In this document: positions 9,625 to 17,816 of the stretch, piece by piece | Layout of the letters: every line of letters begins with the position of its first letter | Position numbering within the stretch: position 1 is the first letter of the stretch | Source: Klebsiella quasivariicola | GTDB lineage: Bacteria; Pseudomonadota; Gammaproteobacteria; Enterobacterales; Enterobacteriaceae | NCBI RefSeq assembly: GCF_002269255.1 | Contig: NZ_CP022823.1 | Span: forward strand, 1 to 64,000 | Direction of reading: 5' to 3' | Length of the DNA: 64,000 nucleotides | The notes under the pieces: generated by a model | Databases searched by the model: none | Told to the model about the DNA's origin: nothing | Seen by the model: the letters and a program-made list of their open reading frames with translations, nothing else | Made by a program: the position numbers and the translations under genes

Positions 9625-10851
9625 ATGAAACAAGTTACCTTTGCTCCCCGCAACCACCAGCTCACCAATACCCGTATCTGGACCCCCGACAGCCAGTGGC
9701 TGGTGTTCGATGTCCGCCCGTCCGGCGCGTCGTTCACCGGCGAGACTATCGAACGGGTGAACGTCCACAGCGGTGCGGTGGAGATCGTCTATCGCGCCAC
9801 TGAAGGGGCCAGCGTTGGCGTGGTGACCGTGCATCCGACCGAGGAGCGCTATGTGTTCATTCACGGCCCCGAGCGGCCGGATGCGCAGTGGCAGTATGAT
9901 TTTCATCATCGCCGCGGAGTGGTGGCCTTTCAGGGGGGCGTCGAGAATCTGGACGCCATGGACATTACCGCCCCTTACACCCCCGGCGCGCTGCGCGGCG
10001 GCAGCCACGTTCACGTCTATAGTCCCAACGGTCAGTTCGTCAGTTTTACCTATAACGACCACGTGCTGCACGCGCGCGATCCGGCGCTGGATCTGCGCAA
10101 CGTCGGCGTGGCGGCGCCCTATGGGCCGGTGACGCCGCCGGGCCACCATCCGCGCGAATACGGCGGCAGCCACTGGTGCGTGCTGGTGAGCCGCACGACG
10201 CCGACGCCTGTTCCGGGGAGCGACGAGATTAATCGCGCCTATGAAGAGGGCTGGGTCGGGAACCATGCGCTGGCGTTTATTGGCGATACCCTGGCGGAAA
10301 ACGGCGACAAAGTCCCGGAGCTGTTTATGGTCGAGCTGCCGCAGGATGAAGCCGGCTGGAAGCAGCCCGGCGGGGAGCCGCTGGCGGGCACGGCAACCAC
10401 GATGCCGGCGCCGCCGGCGGGCGTCTGTCAGCGTCGTTTGACCTTCACCCACCGTCGCCGCTACCCGGGGCTGGTGAACGTCCCGCGCCACTGGGTGCGC
10501 GCCAATCCGCAGGCGACGGCGATAGCCTTTCTGATGCGCGACGACGCCGGGGTGGTGCAGCTGTGGCTGATTTCACCGCAGGGGGGCGAACCGCGGCAGT
10601 TGACGTATCACGCGTCGGGTATCCAGTCGGCGTTTAACTGGCATCCGTCGGGAGAGTGGCTGGGCTTTGTGCTGGAGGATCGGATTGCCTGCTGCCATGC
10701 CGGCACGGGGGATATCACCTTTTTAACCGACGCGCATGCCCATGCGCCTTCGGCAGACGCGATCGTCTTTTCGCCAGACGGTAAACAGATTGCCTGGATG
10801 GAAGAGGTGGACGGTTATCGCCAGCTATGGGTCACGCAGACCGGACGATAA
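9625..10851 (+). CDS. yidR: TolB-like beta-propeller protein YidR (DUF3748)
   Basis: The product is a conserved protein of unknown biochemical role, orthologous to E. coli YidR. Starting at ATG 9625 gives 408 residues beginning MKQVTFAPRNHQLTNTRIW, as in the E. coli protein; the longer reading frame upstream lacks family similarity. It has repeated WTPDSQWLVF, YSPNGQFVSF, WHPSGEWLGF and FSPDGKQIAW blades, typical of TolB/WD40-like propellers. No signal peptide is visible. It converges with yidQ, leaving one base between the stops. Confidence 0.92.
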   Translation: MKQVTFAPRNHQLTNTRIWTPDSQWLVFDVRPSGASFTGETIERVNVHSGAVEIVYRATEGASVGVVTVHPTEERYVFIHGPERPDAQWQYDFHHRRGVVAFQGGVENLDAMDITAPYTPGALRGGSHVHVYSPNGQFVSFTYNDHVLHARDPALDLRNVGVAAPYGPVTPPGHHPREYGGSHWCVLVSRTTPTPVPGSDEINRAYEEGWVGNHALAFIGDTLAENGDKVPELFMVELPQDEAGWKQPGGEPLAGTATTMPAPPAGVCQRRLTFTHRRRYPGLVNVPRHWVRANPQATAIAFLMRDDAGVVQLWLISPQGGEPRQLTYHASGIQSAFNWHPSGEWLGFVLEDRIACCHAGTGDITFLTDAHAHAPSADAIVFSPDGKQIAWMEEVDGYRQLWVTQTGR

Positions 10852-10852
10852 C

Positions 10853-11185
10853 TTACTGGGCAGGCATCGGCGCTGGCGGGATCACCGAGTTGGTCGCCAG
10901 CGTGGCTTTCTCGCTCTTTTCGACTCGCGATTTGATAGAGCTGTCGGTGCGGAACATATCCCACGGCAGCAGCAGGGTATCCATGACGGCGGTGAATGGC
11001 ATATCCAGCGCCACCAGCGATTTGACACCCCAGTTGGTGTCGCTGTCTCCCAGCGTTTGCGCGCTGGAACGTGTACCCGGATAGGTTCCCTCTTTGCCAC
11101 CGGTATGTGACATTACGCTGGAGCAACCGCTCAGGCTTATTATCCCGCTGAACAGGACCAGCTTTAACAGTCGTCTGCTTTTCAT
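10853..11185 (-). CDS. yidQ: YidQ lipoprotein (DUF1375)
   Basis: This small predicted outer- or inner-membrane lipoprotein of 110 residues has an N-terminal signal with a clear lipobox, LSGC, and Cys at residue 21. The conserved DUF1375 core contains GTYPGTR, a short ALDMPFTAVMDTLLLPWD segment and a polar tail. It is the orthologue of E. coli YidQ and lies convergent to yidR and divergent from ibpA. Its function is unknown. Confidence 0.92.
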   Translation of the reverse strand: MKSRRLLKLVLFSGIISLSGCSSVMSHTGGKEGTYPGTRSSAQTLGDSDTNWGVKSLVALDMPFTAVMDTLLLPWDMFRTDSSIKSRVEKSEKATLATNSVIPPAPMPAQ

Positions 11186-11499
11186 TATTTTTCCATCGTC
11201 GTTTCGGGCGTTGAGATAACCTTTCAGCGGTTATATCGGGCCATCCCGTGAATGCATAGCGTTATTGCGCCGCATTGTGGCGGGCATCGCACTTTGCTTT
11301 TTGTGCTCCTCCCCCCAGTCTAAGCAATCATTGGCAAACTGCAAAAAAATTCGCCCTCAATCCCTTGAAAATCAGAGGGAGAAACCCATTTTATAGGTGT
11401 AACCCACTGAGAATACGCCTGAGGGGTATTCCGGATTACCGCGGCCTGTCCACGATGGAAGGTCATTTGATTCTCGCTGATTTTCAGGAGCTATTTATT
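11186..11499. other. Intergenic region yidQ-ibpA
   Basis: This 314-nt divergent spacer has no gene. The part near ibpA holds a sigma-32 promoter and the ibpA leader with its thermometer hairpin, listed separately. The half near yidQ is AT/GC mixed and shows nothing I can name. Confidence 0.8.
11364..11392 (+). promoter_or_regulatory. Sigma-32 heat-shock promoter of ibpA
   Basis: A -35 element CTTGAAA (11364-11370) is followed 14 nt later by a -10 element CCCATTTT (11385-11392). This closely matches the RpoH consensus (CTTGAAA, 13-15 nt, CCCCATnT). It lies about 110 nt upstream of the ibpA start. Confidence 0.9.
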
Positions 11500-11502
11500 A
11501 TG
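11470..11502 (+). ncRNA. ROSE-like RNA thermometer of ibpA
   Basis: The Shine-Dalgarno of ibpA is in TCAGGAG (11484-11490). It can pair with CTCgCTGA (11473-11480) across a 3-nt loop, leaving one unpaired G opposite the SD. That bulged-G layout is the hallmark of ROSE elements, which melt at heat-shock temperature and allow ibpA translation. The pairing is seen directly; the function is from the known E. coli ibpA element. Confidence 0.88.
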
Positions 11503-11913
11503 CGTAACTTCGATCTCTCCCCGCTTTATCGTTCAGCCATTGGTTTCGACCGTCTGTTCAACCTGCTGGAAAACAATCAAAGCCAGAGCAACGGTGGCTA
11601 CCCTCCGTATAACGTCGAGCTGGTAGACGAAAACCACTATCGCATCGCCATCGCGGTGGCCGGCTTTGCTGAAAGCGAGCTGGAGATCACGGCCCAGGAC
11701 AATCTGCTGATCGTCAAAGGCGCCCACGCCGCCGAGCAGAAAGAGCGGACCTACCTGTATCAGGGGATCGCCGAGCGCAACTTCGAGCGCAAATTCCAGC
11801 TGGCGGAAAATATTCACGTCCGCGGCGCCAACCTGGTGAACGGCCTGCTGTACATCGATCTGGAACGTGTCATCCCGGAAGCGAACAAGCCGCGCCGTAT
11901 CGAAATTAACTAA
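11500..11913 (+). CDS. ibpA: Small heat-shock chaperone IbpA
   Basis: IbpA is an Hsp20-family holdase that coats aggregating proteins together with IbpB and hands them to DnaK/ClpB. The ATG at 11500 gives 137 residues beginning MRNFDLSPLYRSAIGFD, the E. coli length. The alpha-crystallin domain spans about residues 35-125, with the conserved end GLLYIDLER; the C-terminal tail lies near residues 130-137. It is preceded by a sigma-32 promoter and a thermometer hairpin. ibpB follows after 116 nt. Confidence 0.97.
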   Translation: MRNFDLSPLYRSAIGFDRLFNLLENNQSQSNGGYPPYNVELVDENHYRIAIAVAGFAESELEITAQDNLLIVKGAHAAEQKERTYLYQGIAERNFERKFQLAENIHVRGANLVNGLLYIDLERVIPEANKPRRIEIN

Positions 11914-11922
11914 TTATCCGTT

Positions 11923-11943
11923 TCAGGCCGCCACGCGGCCTGA
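11923..11943 (+). terminator. Hairpin between ibpA and ibpB
   Basis: TCAGGCCG and CGGCCTGA form a perfect 8-bp stem just after the ibpA stop, with further inner pairing. The run of A/T after it is weak (GTAAAAA), so it may attenuate or stabilise the ibpA transcript rather than end it fully. Confidence 0.55.
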
Positions 11944-12003
11944 TGTAAAAACTTGCTCGCCGTCAGGGAGCAGATGCGAATCCACGCTATTCGCAGATAT
12001 TCA

Positions 12004-12032
12004 CTCGCTTCATAGAAGGAGAAAACACTATG
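12004..12032 (+). ncRNA. ROSE-like RNA thermometer of ibpB
   Basis: The ibpB Shine-Dalgarno GAAGGAG (12015-12021) can pair with CTCgCTTC (12004-12011) across a 3-nt loop, again with a single bulged G opposite the SD. This repeats the ibpA arrangement with a different stem sequence, so the pairing has co-varied. Confidence 0.75.
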
Positions 12033-12458
12033 CGTAACTACGATTTATCCCCCCTGCTGCGTCAATGGATCGGTTTTGACAAACTGGCCAGCGCCCTGCA
12101 AACCGCCGGTGAAAGCCAGAGCTTCCCGCCTTATAACATCGAAAAAAGCGACGATAACCACTACCGCATTACCCTTGCGCTGGCCGGTTTCCGTCAGGAA
12201 GATCTGGATATTCAGCTGGAAGGTACCCGCCTGGTGGTGAAAGGCACGCCGCAGCAGCCGGAAAAAGAGACCACATGGCTGCACCAGGGGCTGGTGAGCC
12301 AGGCCTTCAGCCTGAGCTTTACCCTTGCCGACAACATGGAGGTCTCTGGCGCGACCTTCACCAACGGCCTGCTGCATATCGATCTGACCCGCAATGAGCC
12401 TGAGCAGATTGCCCCGCAGCGTATCGCCATCAGCGAACGACCAGCGTTAAATAGTTAA
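12030..12458 (+). CDS. ibpB: Small heat-shock chaperone IbpB
   Basis: IbpB is the Hsp20-family partner of IbpA in protecting and resolubilising aggregated proteins. The 142 residues match E. coli IbpB. It begins MRNYDLSPLLRQWIGFDKL, has an alpha-crystallin domain of about 33-122 ending GLLHIDLTR, and has the C-terminal IAI anchoring motif. It is probably co-transcribed with ibpA, with its own thermometer hairpin at the ribosome-binding site. An intrinsic terminator follows. Confidence 0.97.
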   Translation: MRNYDLSPLLRQWIGFDKLASALQTAGESQSFPPYNIEKSDDNHYRITLALAGFRQEDLDIQLEGTRLVVKGTPQQPEKETTWLHQGLVSQAFSLSFTLADNMEVSGATFTNGLLHIDLTRNEPEQIAPQRIAISERPALNS

Positions 12459-12475
12459 TTAAGCGAATAACTTAT

Positions 12476-12502
12476 AAGGCCCCGATTTTCGGGGCTTTTT
12501 TG
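12476..12502 (+). terminator. ibpB intrinsic terminator
   Basis: GGCCCCG and CGGGGCT form a stem with an ATTTT loop, followed by six T residues. It is a textbook intrinsic terminator that ends the ibpAB unit. Confidence 0.92.
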
Positions 12503-12594
12503 TGCGCGAGAGCGCAATAAACTTACTTGCTGCAACGGGTGTTTCAGTTTAAAAAACAATCATACTTTGGGACTCACTCAAACAAGGATACGTT

Positions 12595-13419
12595 ATGAAC
12601 GAACAGCAGCCATTTGAAGCGATTAGAAAGAGCGATGAGGCGGGGCGGGAGTATTGGTCTGCCCGCAACCTTGGTCCCCTGCTTGACTATAAAGAGTGGC
12701 GGAATTTTTATAAGGTCATTGCAAAAGCGATAATTTCATGTGAGGCGAGTGGTCATCCCTCGGCAGACCATTTTGTTGAAACCAACAAAATGGTCGAATT
12801 AGGTTCTGGCGCCAGCAGGAATCTTGAAGATTTCCACCTCTCACGCTACGCCTGCTATCTGGTAGTGCAAAATGGCGATCCGTCGAAACCGGTGATTGCT
12901 GCGGGGCAAACGTACTTTGCCTTGCAAACCCGGCGCCAGGAATTGCAAGATGATCAAATATTTAAGTCTCTACAAGAGGATGAAAAGCGACTGTTCCTGC
13001 GCAATGAACTCAAAGAGCATAATAAACATCTGGTTGAAACGGCCCAACGTGCCGGTGTTGAGACGACTCTTGATTTTGCTGTCTTTCAAAACCATGGCTA
13101 TAAAGATCTCTATGGTGGTCTTGACCAAAAAGCAATCCATGAGCGTAAGGGCCTAAAGAAAAGCCAAAAAATACTCGACTATATGGGATCGACTGAGCTC
13201 GCGGCCAACCTGTTTCGTGCTACCCAAACGGAAGAAAAACTACGTCGGGACGCGGTTGATTCGAAGCAACTCGCCAACAAAACGCATTATGACGTAGGGC
13301 AAAAAGTACGCCAGACTATTAAAGATCTGGGTGGCACTATGCCTGAAGCGCTTCCTTCCCCGGAGAAAAGTATTCAGCAACTCACTATCGCAGCGAAAAA
13401 TAAGAACGCGCCTGAGTAG
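12595..13419 (+). CDS. dinD: DinD-family DNA-damage-inducible protein
   Basis: The 274-residue protein resembles E. coli DinD, which is SOS-induced and disassembles RecA filaments. Shared segments include EYWSARNLGPLLDYKEWR near residue 20, LSRYACYLVVQNGDP near residue 82 and VIAAGQTYFALQTRR near residue 101. The C-terminal half is charged. Its base composition is visibly more AT-rich than its neighbours, which suggests acquisition. I find no CTG-N10-CAG LexA box in the 136 nt between the ibpB stop and its start, so SOS control is doubtful here. It sits between ibpB and yidE, not at the E. coli dinD location. Confidence 0.85.
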   Translation: MNEQQPFEAIRKSDEAGREYWSARNLGPLLDYKEWRNFYKVIAKAIISCEASGHPSADHFVETNKMVELGSGASRNLEDFHLSRYACYLVVQNGDPSKPVIAAGQTYFALQTRRQELQDDQIFKSLQEDEKRLFLRNELKEHNKHLVETAQRAGVETTLDFAVFQNHGYKDLYGGLDQKAIHERKGLKKSQKILDYMGSTELAANLFRATQTEEKLRRDAVDSKQLANKTHYDVGQKVRQTIKDLGGTMPEALPSPEKSIQQLTIAAKNKNAPE

Positions 13420-13482
13420 CGTATCTTACTCCATGATTATTGTGCGCCAGGCGGCATACAACCCGTCTGGCAGTGGTCATAA

Positions 13483-13513
13483 TCCCTGTAGTTAATAATG
13501 TTATTCACAGGGA
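13483..13513 (+). promoter_or_regulatory. Hairpin covering the yidE ribosome-binding site
   Basis: TCCCTGT (13483-13489) and ACAGGGA (13507-13513) are perfectly complementary, with further AATAA/TTATT pairing inside. The downstream arm contains the probable Shine-Dalgarno AGGGA seven bases before the yidE ATG at 13521, so the leader could fold to limit translation. Confidence 0.5.
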
Positions 13514-13520
13514 CGGTACC

Positions 13521-15182
13521 ATGAGTGAGATAGCATTGACGGTCAGCGTGCTGGCGCTGGTGGCGGTGGTTGGGCTGTGGATCGGCAATGTCAAAATCCG
13601 CGGCGTCGGCTTTGGCATTGGCGGTGTCCTGTTTGGCGGGATTATTGTCGGCCACTTTGTCGATCAGGCGGGCGTCGCCCTTAGCAGCCCGATGCTGCAT
13701 TTTATTCAGGAATTCGGTTTGATCCTGTTTGTCTACACCATCGGTATCCAGGTGGGACCGGGCTTTTTCGCCTCGCTGCGGGTCTCAGGCCTGCGGCTCA
13801 ATCTGTTCGCTATCCTTATCGTTATCCTCGGCGGTCTGGTGACCGCGGTGCTACATAAACTGTTCAATATTCCTCTCCCGGTGGTGCTCGGCATCTTTTC
13901 CGGCGCGGTGACCAACACGCCGGCGCTGGGGGCCGGGCAGCAAATTCTGCGCGATCTTGGGGTGCCCTTCGATGTGGTCGATCAGATGGGGATGAGCTAC
14001 GCGATGGCCTATCCGTTCGGCATCTGCGGCATTCTGCTGACCATGTGGCTGGTGCGCCTGTTCTTCCGCATCAATGTGGAGAAAGAGGCCCAGCGGTTTG
14101 AGGAGAGCAGCGGCAACGGCCACGCTCATTTGCACACCATCAACGTGCGGGTGGAGAACCCCAATCTCAATCAGATGGCGATTCAGGATGTGCCGATGCT
14201 CAACAGCGACAACATCGTCTGTTCGCGGCTGAAGCGCGGTGAGCTGTTGATGGTGCCTGCGCCGGGCACCCTTATCCAGGCTGGCGACCTGCTGCACCTG
14301 GTGGGGCGACCTGAGGATCTGCACAATGCGCAGCTGGTGATTGGCCAGGAGGTGGCGACCTCGCTGTCGACGCGCGGCACCGATCTGAAAGTCGAGCGGG
14401 TGGTGGTGACTAACGAGAAAGTGCTGGGGAAGAAAATACGCGATCTGCACGTCAAACAGCGCTATGACGTGGTGATCTCCCGGCTTAATCGCGCTGGCGT
14501 CGAGCTGGTGGCCAGCAGCAGCGCCAGCCTGCAGTTTGGTGACATCCTTAACCTGGTCGGCCGCCAGGAGGCGATTGACGCTGTGGCCGCCGAGCTGGGT
14601 AACGCCCAGCAGAAGCTGCAGCAGGTCCAGATGCTGCCGGTGTTTATCGGCATCGGCCTCGGAGTACTGCTGGGCTCTATTCCGTTATTTATTCCCGGCT
14701 TCCCCGCCGCGTTGAAGCTGGGGCTGGCTGGTGGGCCACTGATTATGGCGCTGATCCTCGGGCGCATCGGCAGCATCGGCAAGCTGTACTGGTTTATGCC
14801 GCCGAGCGCTAACCTGGCGCTGCGCGAGCTGGGGATCGTGCTGTTTCTGGCGGTGGTCGGGCTAAAATCGGGGGGCGACTTTGTCGCCACCCTGACCGAA
14901 GGCGACGGCCTGAGCTGGATTGCTTACGGCATCTTTATCACCGCCATCCCGCTGCTGACGGTAGGCATTCTCGCGCGCGTGCTGGCGAAGATGAACTATC
15001 TGACGCTGTGCGGCATGCTGGCCGGCTCCATGACTGACCCGCCGGCGCTGGCCTTCGCCAACAATCTGCACGCCACCAGCGGCGCGGCGGCGCTCTCTTA
15101 CGCCACCGTCTATCCGCTGGTGATGTTCCTGCGGATTATCACCCCGCAGCTACTCGCCGTGCTGTTCTGGGGGCTGAGCTAG
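13521..15182 (+). CDS. yidE: AspT/YidE-family transporter with two RCK_C domains
   Basis: This is a predicted inner-membrane antiporter of the aspartate-alanine exchanger family. The start at 13521 (MSEIALTVSVLALVAVVG) gives 553 residues, exactly the E. coli YidE length. About five membrane helices (residues 1-180) are followed by two cytosolic TrkA-C domains (about 190-275 and 280-360) and a second membrane half (370-553). GAVTNTPALGAGQ and GSMTDPPALAFAN are the paired half-site motifs of the family. The substrate is unknown. Its 3' end overlaps convergent yidP by 33 nt, which is also an antisense overlap of transcripts. Confidence 0.95.
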   Translation: MSEIALTVSVLALVAVVGLWIGNVKIRGVGFGIGGVLFGGIIVGHFVDQAGVALSSPMLHFIQEFGLILFVYTIGIQVGPGFFASLRVSGLRLNLFAILIVILGGLVTAVLHKLFNIPLPVVLGIFSGAVTNTPALGAGQQILRDLGVPFDVVDQMGMSYAMAYPFGICGILLTMWLVRLFFRINVEKEAQRFEESSGNGHAHLHTINVRVENPNLNQMAIQDVPMLNSDNIVCSRLKRGELLMVPAPGTLIQAGDLLHLVGRPEDLHNAQLVIGQEVATSLSTRGTDLKVERVVVTNEKVLGKKIRDLHVKQRYDVVISRLNRAGVELVASSSASLQFGDILNLVGRQEAIDAVAAELGNAQQKLQQVQMLPVFIGIGLGVLLGSIPLFIPGFPAALKLGLAGGPLIMALILGRIGSIGKLYWFMPPSANLALRELGIVLFLAVVGLKSGGDFVATLTEGDGLSWIAYGIFITAIPLLTVGILARVLAKMNYLTLCGMLAGSMTDPPALAFANNLHATSGAAALSYATVYPLVMFLRIITPQLLAVLFWGLS

Positions 15183-15896
15183 CGGGCTTTGCGCCTGGAC
15201 GCGGCGCAGGTGGTAATCCACCTGATACTCGCTGGCGTTGCGGAACATGACGGAATAATTAAGAAACTCGCCGCTGTCGCTGTAGGAAAGGGAGGTAATA
15301 CGCAGCAGCGGCGTCTGTTCAGGGACGTTCATTGAGCGCGCCAGCTGCCTGTCCGCCAGTACCGGCGTCAGCGTTTCATAGTTCCCGCTGATGATGATCC
15401 CGCACTCCTTCTCAATATAATCAAATTTCGACCCCTCCAGATGGCTCAGCGACAGGTTGCGGAACAGCTTCACTGGCATATAGCTATCCTCCAGCATCAG
15501 CGGCTTGCCATCGACGTAGCGCACCCGCCGTGAGAAGTAGATCCGTTCATCAATTTTAATCCGCAGCAGGCTGGCGATGGCCGGCGGGGCGGGCATCACC
15601 TCAAAGGCCAGCACCTGACTCACCACCTCTTTACCCTGCTTGCGCAACACTTCCGCCAGGCCGGTGAGATTACTGGTTTCGTGGTGGACATCTTTGCGCG
15701 CCACGTAGGTCCCGGCGCCGTGGCGACGAACCACCAGTCCCCAGTCCACCAGCAGATTGATGGCTTTGCGGATGGTCATGCGCGCCACCCCGAATTCCTC
15801 GGCCAGTTTTTTCTCTCCCGGCAGCGGGCTGCCGATGGCGAAGTCGGCGGAATTCAGCCGCAGCCGCAGACGGTCAGCAATAGATTTGTAGATCAC
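15150..15896 (-). CDS. yidP: GntR/HutC-family transcriptional regulator YidP
   Basis: The 248-residue regulator has an N-terminal winged helix (about 1-70, with PGEKKLAEEFGVARMTIRKA recognition region) and a C-terminal UTRA ligand domain (about 90-235). It starts with GTG at 15896. It is transcribed divergently from aglA-aglB, and is the E. coli YidP orthologue, so it is the likely sugar-responsive repressor or activator of those genes. Its 3' end overlaps yidE by 33 nt. Confidence 0.93.
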   Translation of the reverse strand: MIYKSIADRLRLRLNSADFAIGSPLPGEKKLAEEFGVARMTIRKAINLLVDWGLVVRRHGAGTYVARKDVHHETSNLTGLAEVLRKQGKEVVSQVLAFEVMPAPPAIASLLRIKIDERIYFSRRVRYVDGKPLMLEDSYMPVKLFRNLSLSHLEGSKFDYIEKECGIIISGNYETLTPVLADRQLARSMNVPEQTPLLRITSLSYSDSGEFLNYSVMFRNASEYQVDYHLRRVQAQSPLAQPPEQHGE

Positions 15897-15967
15897 CAGT
15901 AGTCCTCTTACGCAGGAAAGGGAAACGCTGTTTTCTTCATGATTTGTTAAAAAAATAGTTTTATTAC

Positions 15968-15986
15968 AAATGATTAGTACTCATTT
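15968..15986. promoter_or_regulatory. Candidate operator 1 in yidP-aglA spacer
   Basis: AAATGA and TCATTT form a 6-bp inverted repeat with a 7-nt centre between the divergent yidP and aglA genes. It could bind YidP. The assignment is by position and symmetry only. Confidence 0.35.
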
Positions 15987-16017
15987 ATTTAGTTAATTCC
16001 ACTGCCTGACTTATCGA

Positions 16018-16045
16018 TGTCTAATTTTTATTAAAGAAGTAGACA
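16018..16045. promoter_or_regulatory. Candidate operator 2 in yidP-aglA spacer
   Basis: TGTCTA (16018-16023) and TAGACA (16040-16045) form an inverted repeat with a 16-nt centre. Such half-sites resemble those used by HutC-type regulators. A possible CRP site with TGA-N6-TCA symmetry lies just downstream at 16065-16080, as expected for a PTS sugar operon. Confidence 0.4.
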
Positions 16046-16193
16046 ACTTTGACCAAATTAAAACCATGAAAGCGATCACGAATCGCAACGGCGCGGCATG
16101 TTGTCGGACGGGCAAATTCCTATTCTCGAGTGAGGCCGGTAACAAGAAAAAGAAGGCCACTCACCCTACGAGTTGTTACATGAGGATTTTCAA

Positions 16194-17816
16194 ATGCTCA
16201 GTCAAATACAACGCTTTGGCGGCGCCATGTTTACCCCGGTTTTATTGTTTCCTTTTGCCGGGATCGTGGTCGGTATCGCCATCATGCTGCGCAACCCGAT
16301 ATTCGTCGGCGAAGCGCTGACCGCACCCGACAGCCTGTTTGCCCAGATCGTTCACATCATTGAAGAGGGCGGCTGGACCGTCTTTCGTAATATGCCGCTG
16401 ATTTTCGCCGTCGGCCTGCCGATCGGCCTGGCGAAACAGGCCCAGGGCCGGGCCTGTCTGGCGGTGCTGGTGAGCTTCCTCACCTGGAACTACTTTATCA
16501 ATGCCATGGGGATGACCTGGGGCCACTTCTTTGGCGTCGACTTTTCCGTTGAACCCACGGCCGGCAGCGGCCTGACGATGATTGCCGGGATCAAAACCCT
16601 CGACACCAGCATTATCGGGGCCATCGTCATCTCCGGCCTGGTGACGGCTCTGCACAATCGCTATTTCGATAAACCCCTGCCGGTATTCCTCGGCATCTTC
16701 CAGGGCTCATCCTTTGTGGTCATTGTCGCCTTCCTCGCGATGATCCCCTGCGCCTGGCTGACGCTGCTCGGCTGGCCGAAGGTACAGCTGGGGATTGAGT
16801 CGCTGCAGGCCTTCCTGCGCTCAGCCGGGGCGCTTGGGGTGTGGGTCTACATCTTCCTTGAGCGCATCCTGATCCCCACAGGCCTGCACCACTTTGTCTA
16901 TGGCCCGTTCATCTTTGGCCCGGCGGTGGTGGAGGGCGGTCTGCAGGTCTACTGGGCGGAGCATCTGCAGGCGTTCAGTCAGAGTACAGAACCGCTGAAG
17001 ACGTTGTTCCCGGAGGGCGGCTTTGCCCTGCACGGTAACTCGAAAGTGTTTGGTTCGGTGGGGATTGCGCTGGCGCTCTACTTCACTGCCGCGCCGGAAA
17101 ACCGCGTCAAGGTCGCCGGCCTGCTGATCCCCGCCACGCTGACCGCGATGCTGGTCGGGATCACCGAGCCGCTGGAGTTCACCTTCCTGTTCATCTCGCC
17201 GCTGCTGTTCGCCGTTCACGCGGTGCTGGCGGCGACCATGGCGACGGTGATGTACATCTGCGGGGTGGTAGGCAATTTCGGCGGCGGTCTGCTCGACCAG
17301 TTCCTGCCGCAAAACTGGATCCCGATGTTCCATCACCACGCCTCGATGATGTTCATTCAGATAGGCATCGGTCTCTGCTTCACCGCCCTCTACTTCGTGG
17401 TCTTCCGCACCCTGATCCTGCGTCTGAACCTGAAGACGCCTGGCCGGGAAGAGAGCGAAATCAAGCTCTACACCAAAGCCGATTACCAGGCGGCGCGAGG
17501 TAAAACCACGGCAGCCGCCGCGCCAGAGACCCGGCTGGGTCAGGCCGCTGGCTTCCTGCAGGCCCTCGGCGGCGCCGACAACATTGAAAGCATTAACAAC
17601 TGCGCCACCCGACTGCGCATCGCGCTGGTCGATATGGCGAAAACGCAAAGTGACGACGTCTTTAAAGCGCTGGGCGCCCACGGGGTAGTACGCCGCGGCA
17701 ACGGGATTCAGGTCATCGTCGGCCTGCACGTTCCCCAGGTGCGCGACCAGCTGGAAAACCTGATGAAAGATTCTCTTTCGACCGAACATACCACCATGAC
17801 GGAGGCAGTATCATGA
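16194..17816 (+). CDS. aglA: Alpha-glucoside-specific PTS enzyme IICB
   Basis: This PTS permease imports and phosphorylates alpha-linked glucosides; in Klebsiella AglA this means the sucrose isomers and maltose-type sugars. The ATG at 16194 (MLSQIQRFGGAMFTP) is preceded by GAGG 8 nt upstream and gives 540 residues. The IIC membrane domain (about 1-430, with GITEPLEFTFLFISPLLFAVHA) precedes a IIB domain (about 455-530) with phosphorylatable Cys in NNCATRLRIAL. No IIA domain is present, so it should use IIA-Glc. It overlaps aglB by 4 nt. E. coli glvC is a close relative. Confidence 0.93.
   Translation: MLSQIQRFGGAMFTPVLLFPFAGIVVGIAIMLRNPIFVGEALTAPDSLFAQIVHIIEEGGWTVFRNMPLIFAVGLPIGLAKQAQGRACLAVLVSFLTWNYFINAMGMTWGHFFGVDFSVEPTAGSGLTMIAGIKTLDTSIIGAIVISGLVTALHNRYFDKPLPVFLGIFQGSSFVVIVAFLAMIPCAWLTLLGWPKVQLGIESLQAFLRSAGALGVWVYIFLERILIPTGLHHFVYGPFIFGPAVVEGGLQVYWAEHLQAFSQSTEPLKTLFPEGGFALHGNSKVFGSVGIALALYFTAAPENRVKVAGLLIPATLTAMLVGITEPLEFTFLFISPLLFAVHAVLAATMATVMYICGVVGNFGGGLLDQFLPQNWIPMFHHHASMMFIQIGIGLCFTALYFVVFRTLILRLNLKTPGREESEIKLYTKADYQAARGKTTAAAAPETRLGQAAGFLQALGGADNIESINNCATRLRIALVDMAKTQSDDVFKALGAHGVVRRGNGIQVIVGLHVPQVRDQLENLMKDSLSTEHTTMTEAVS

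Noticed and set aside
12530..12548. LexA-like box before dinD (CTG...CAG)
   Set aside because: The spacing is 12 rather than 10 nt and the interior is not TA-rich, so it does not fit the LexA consensus.
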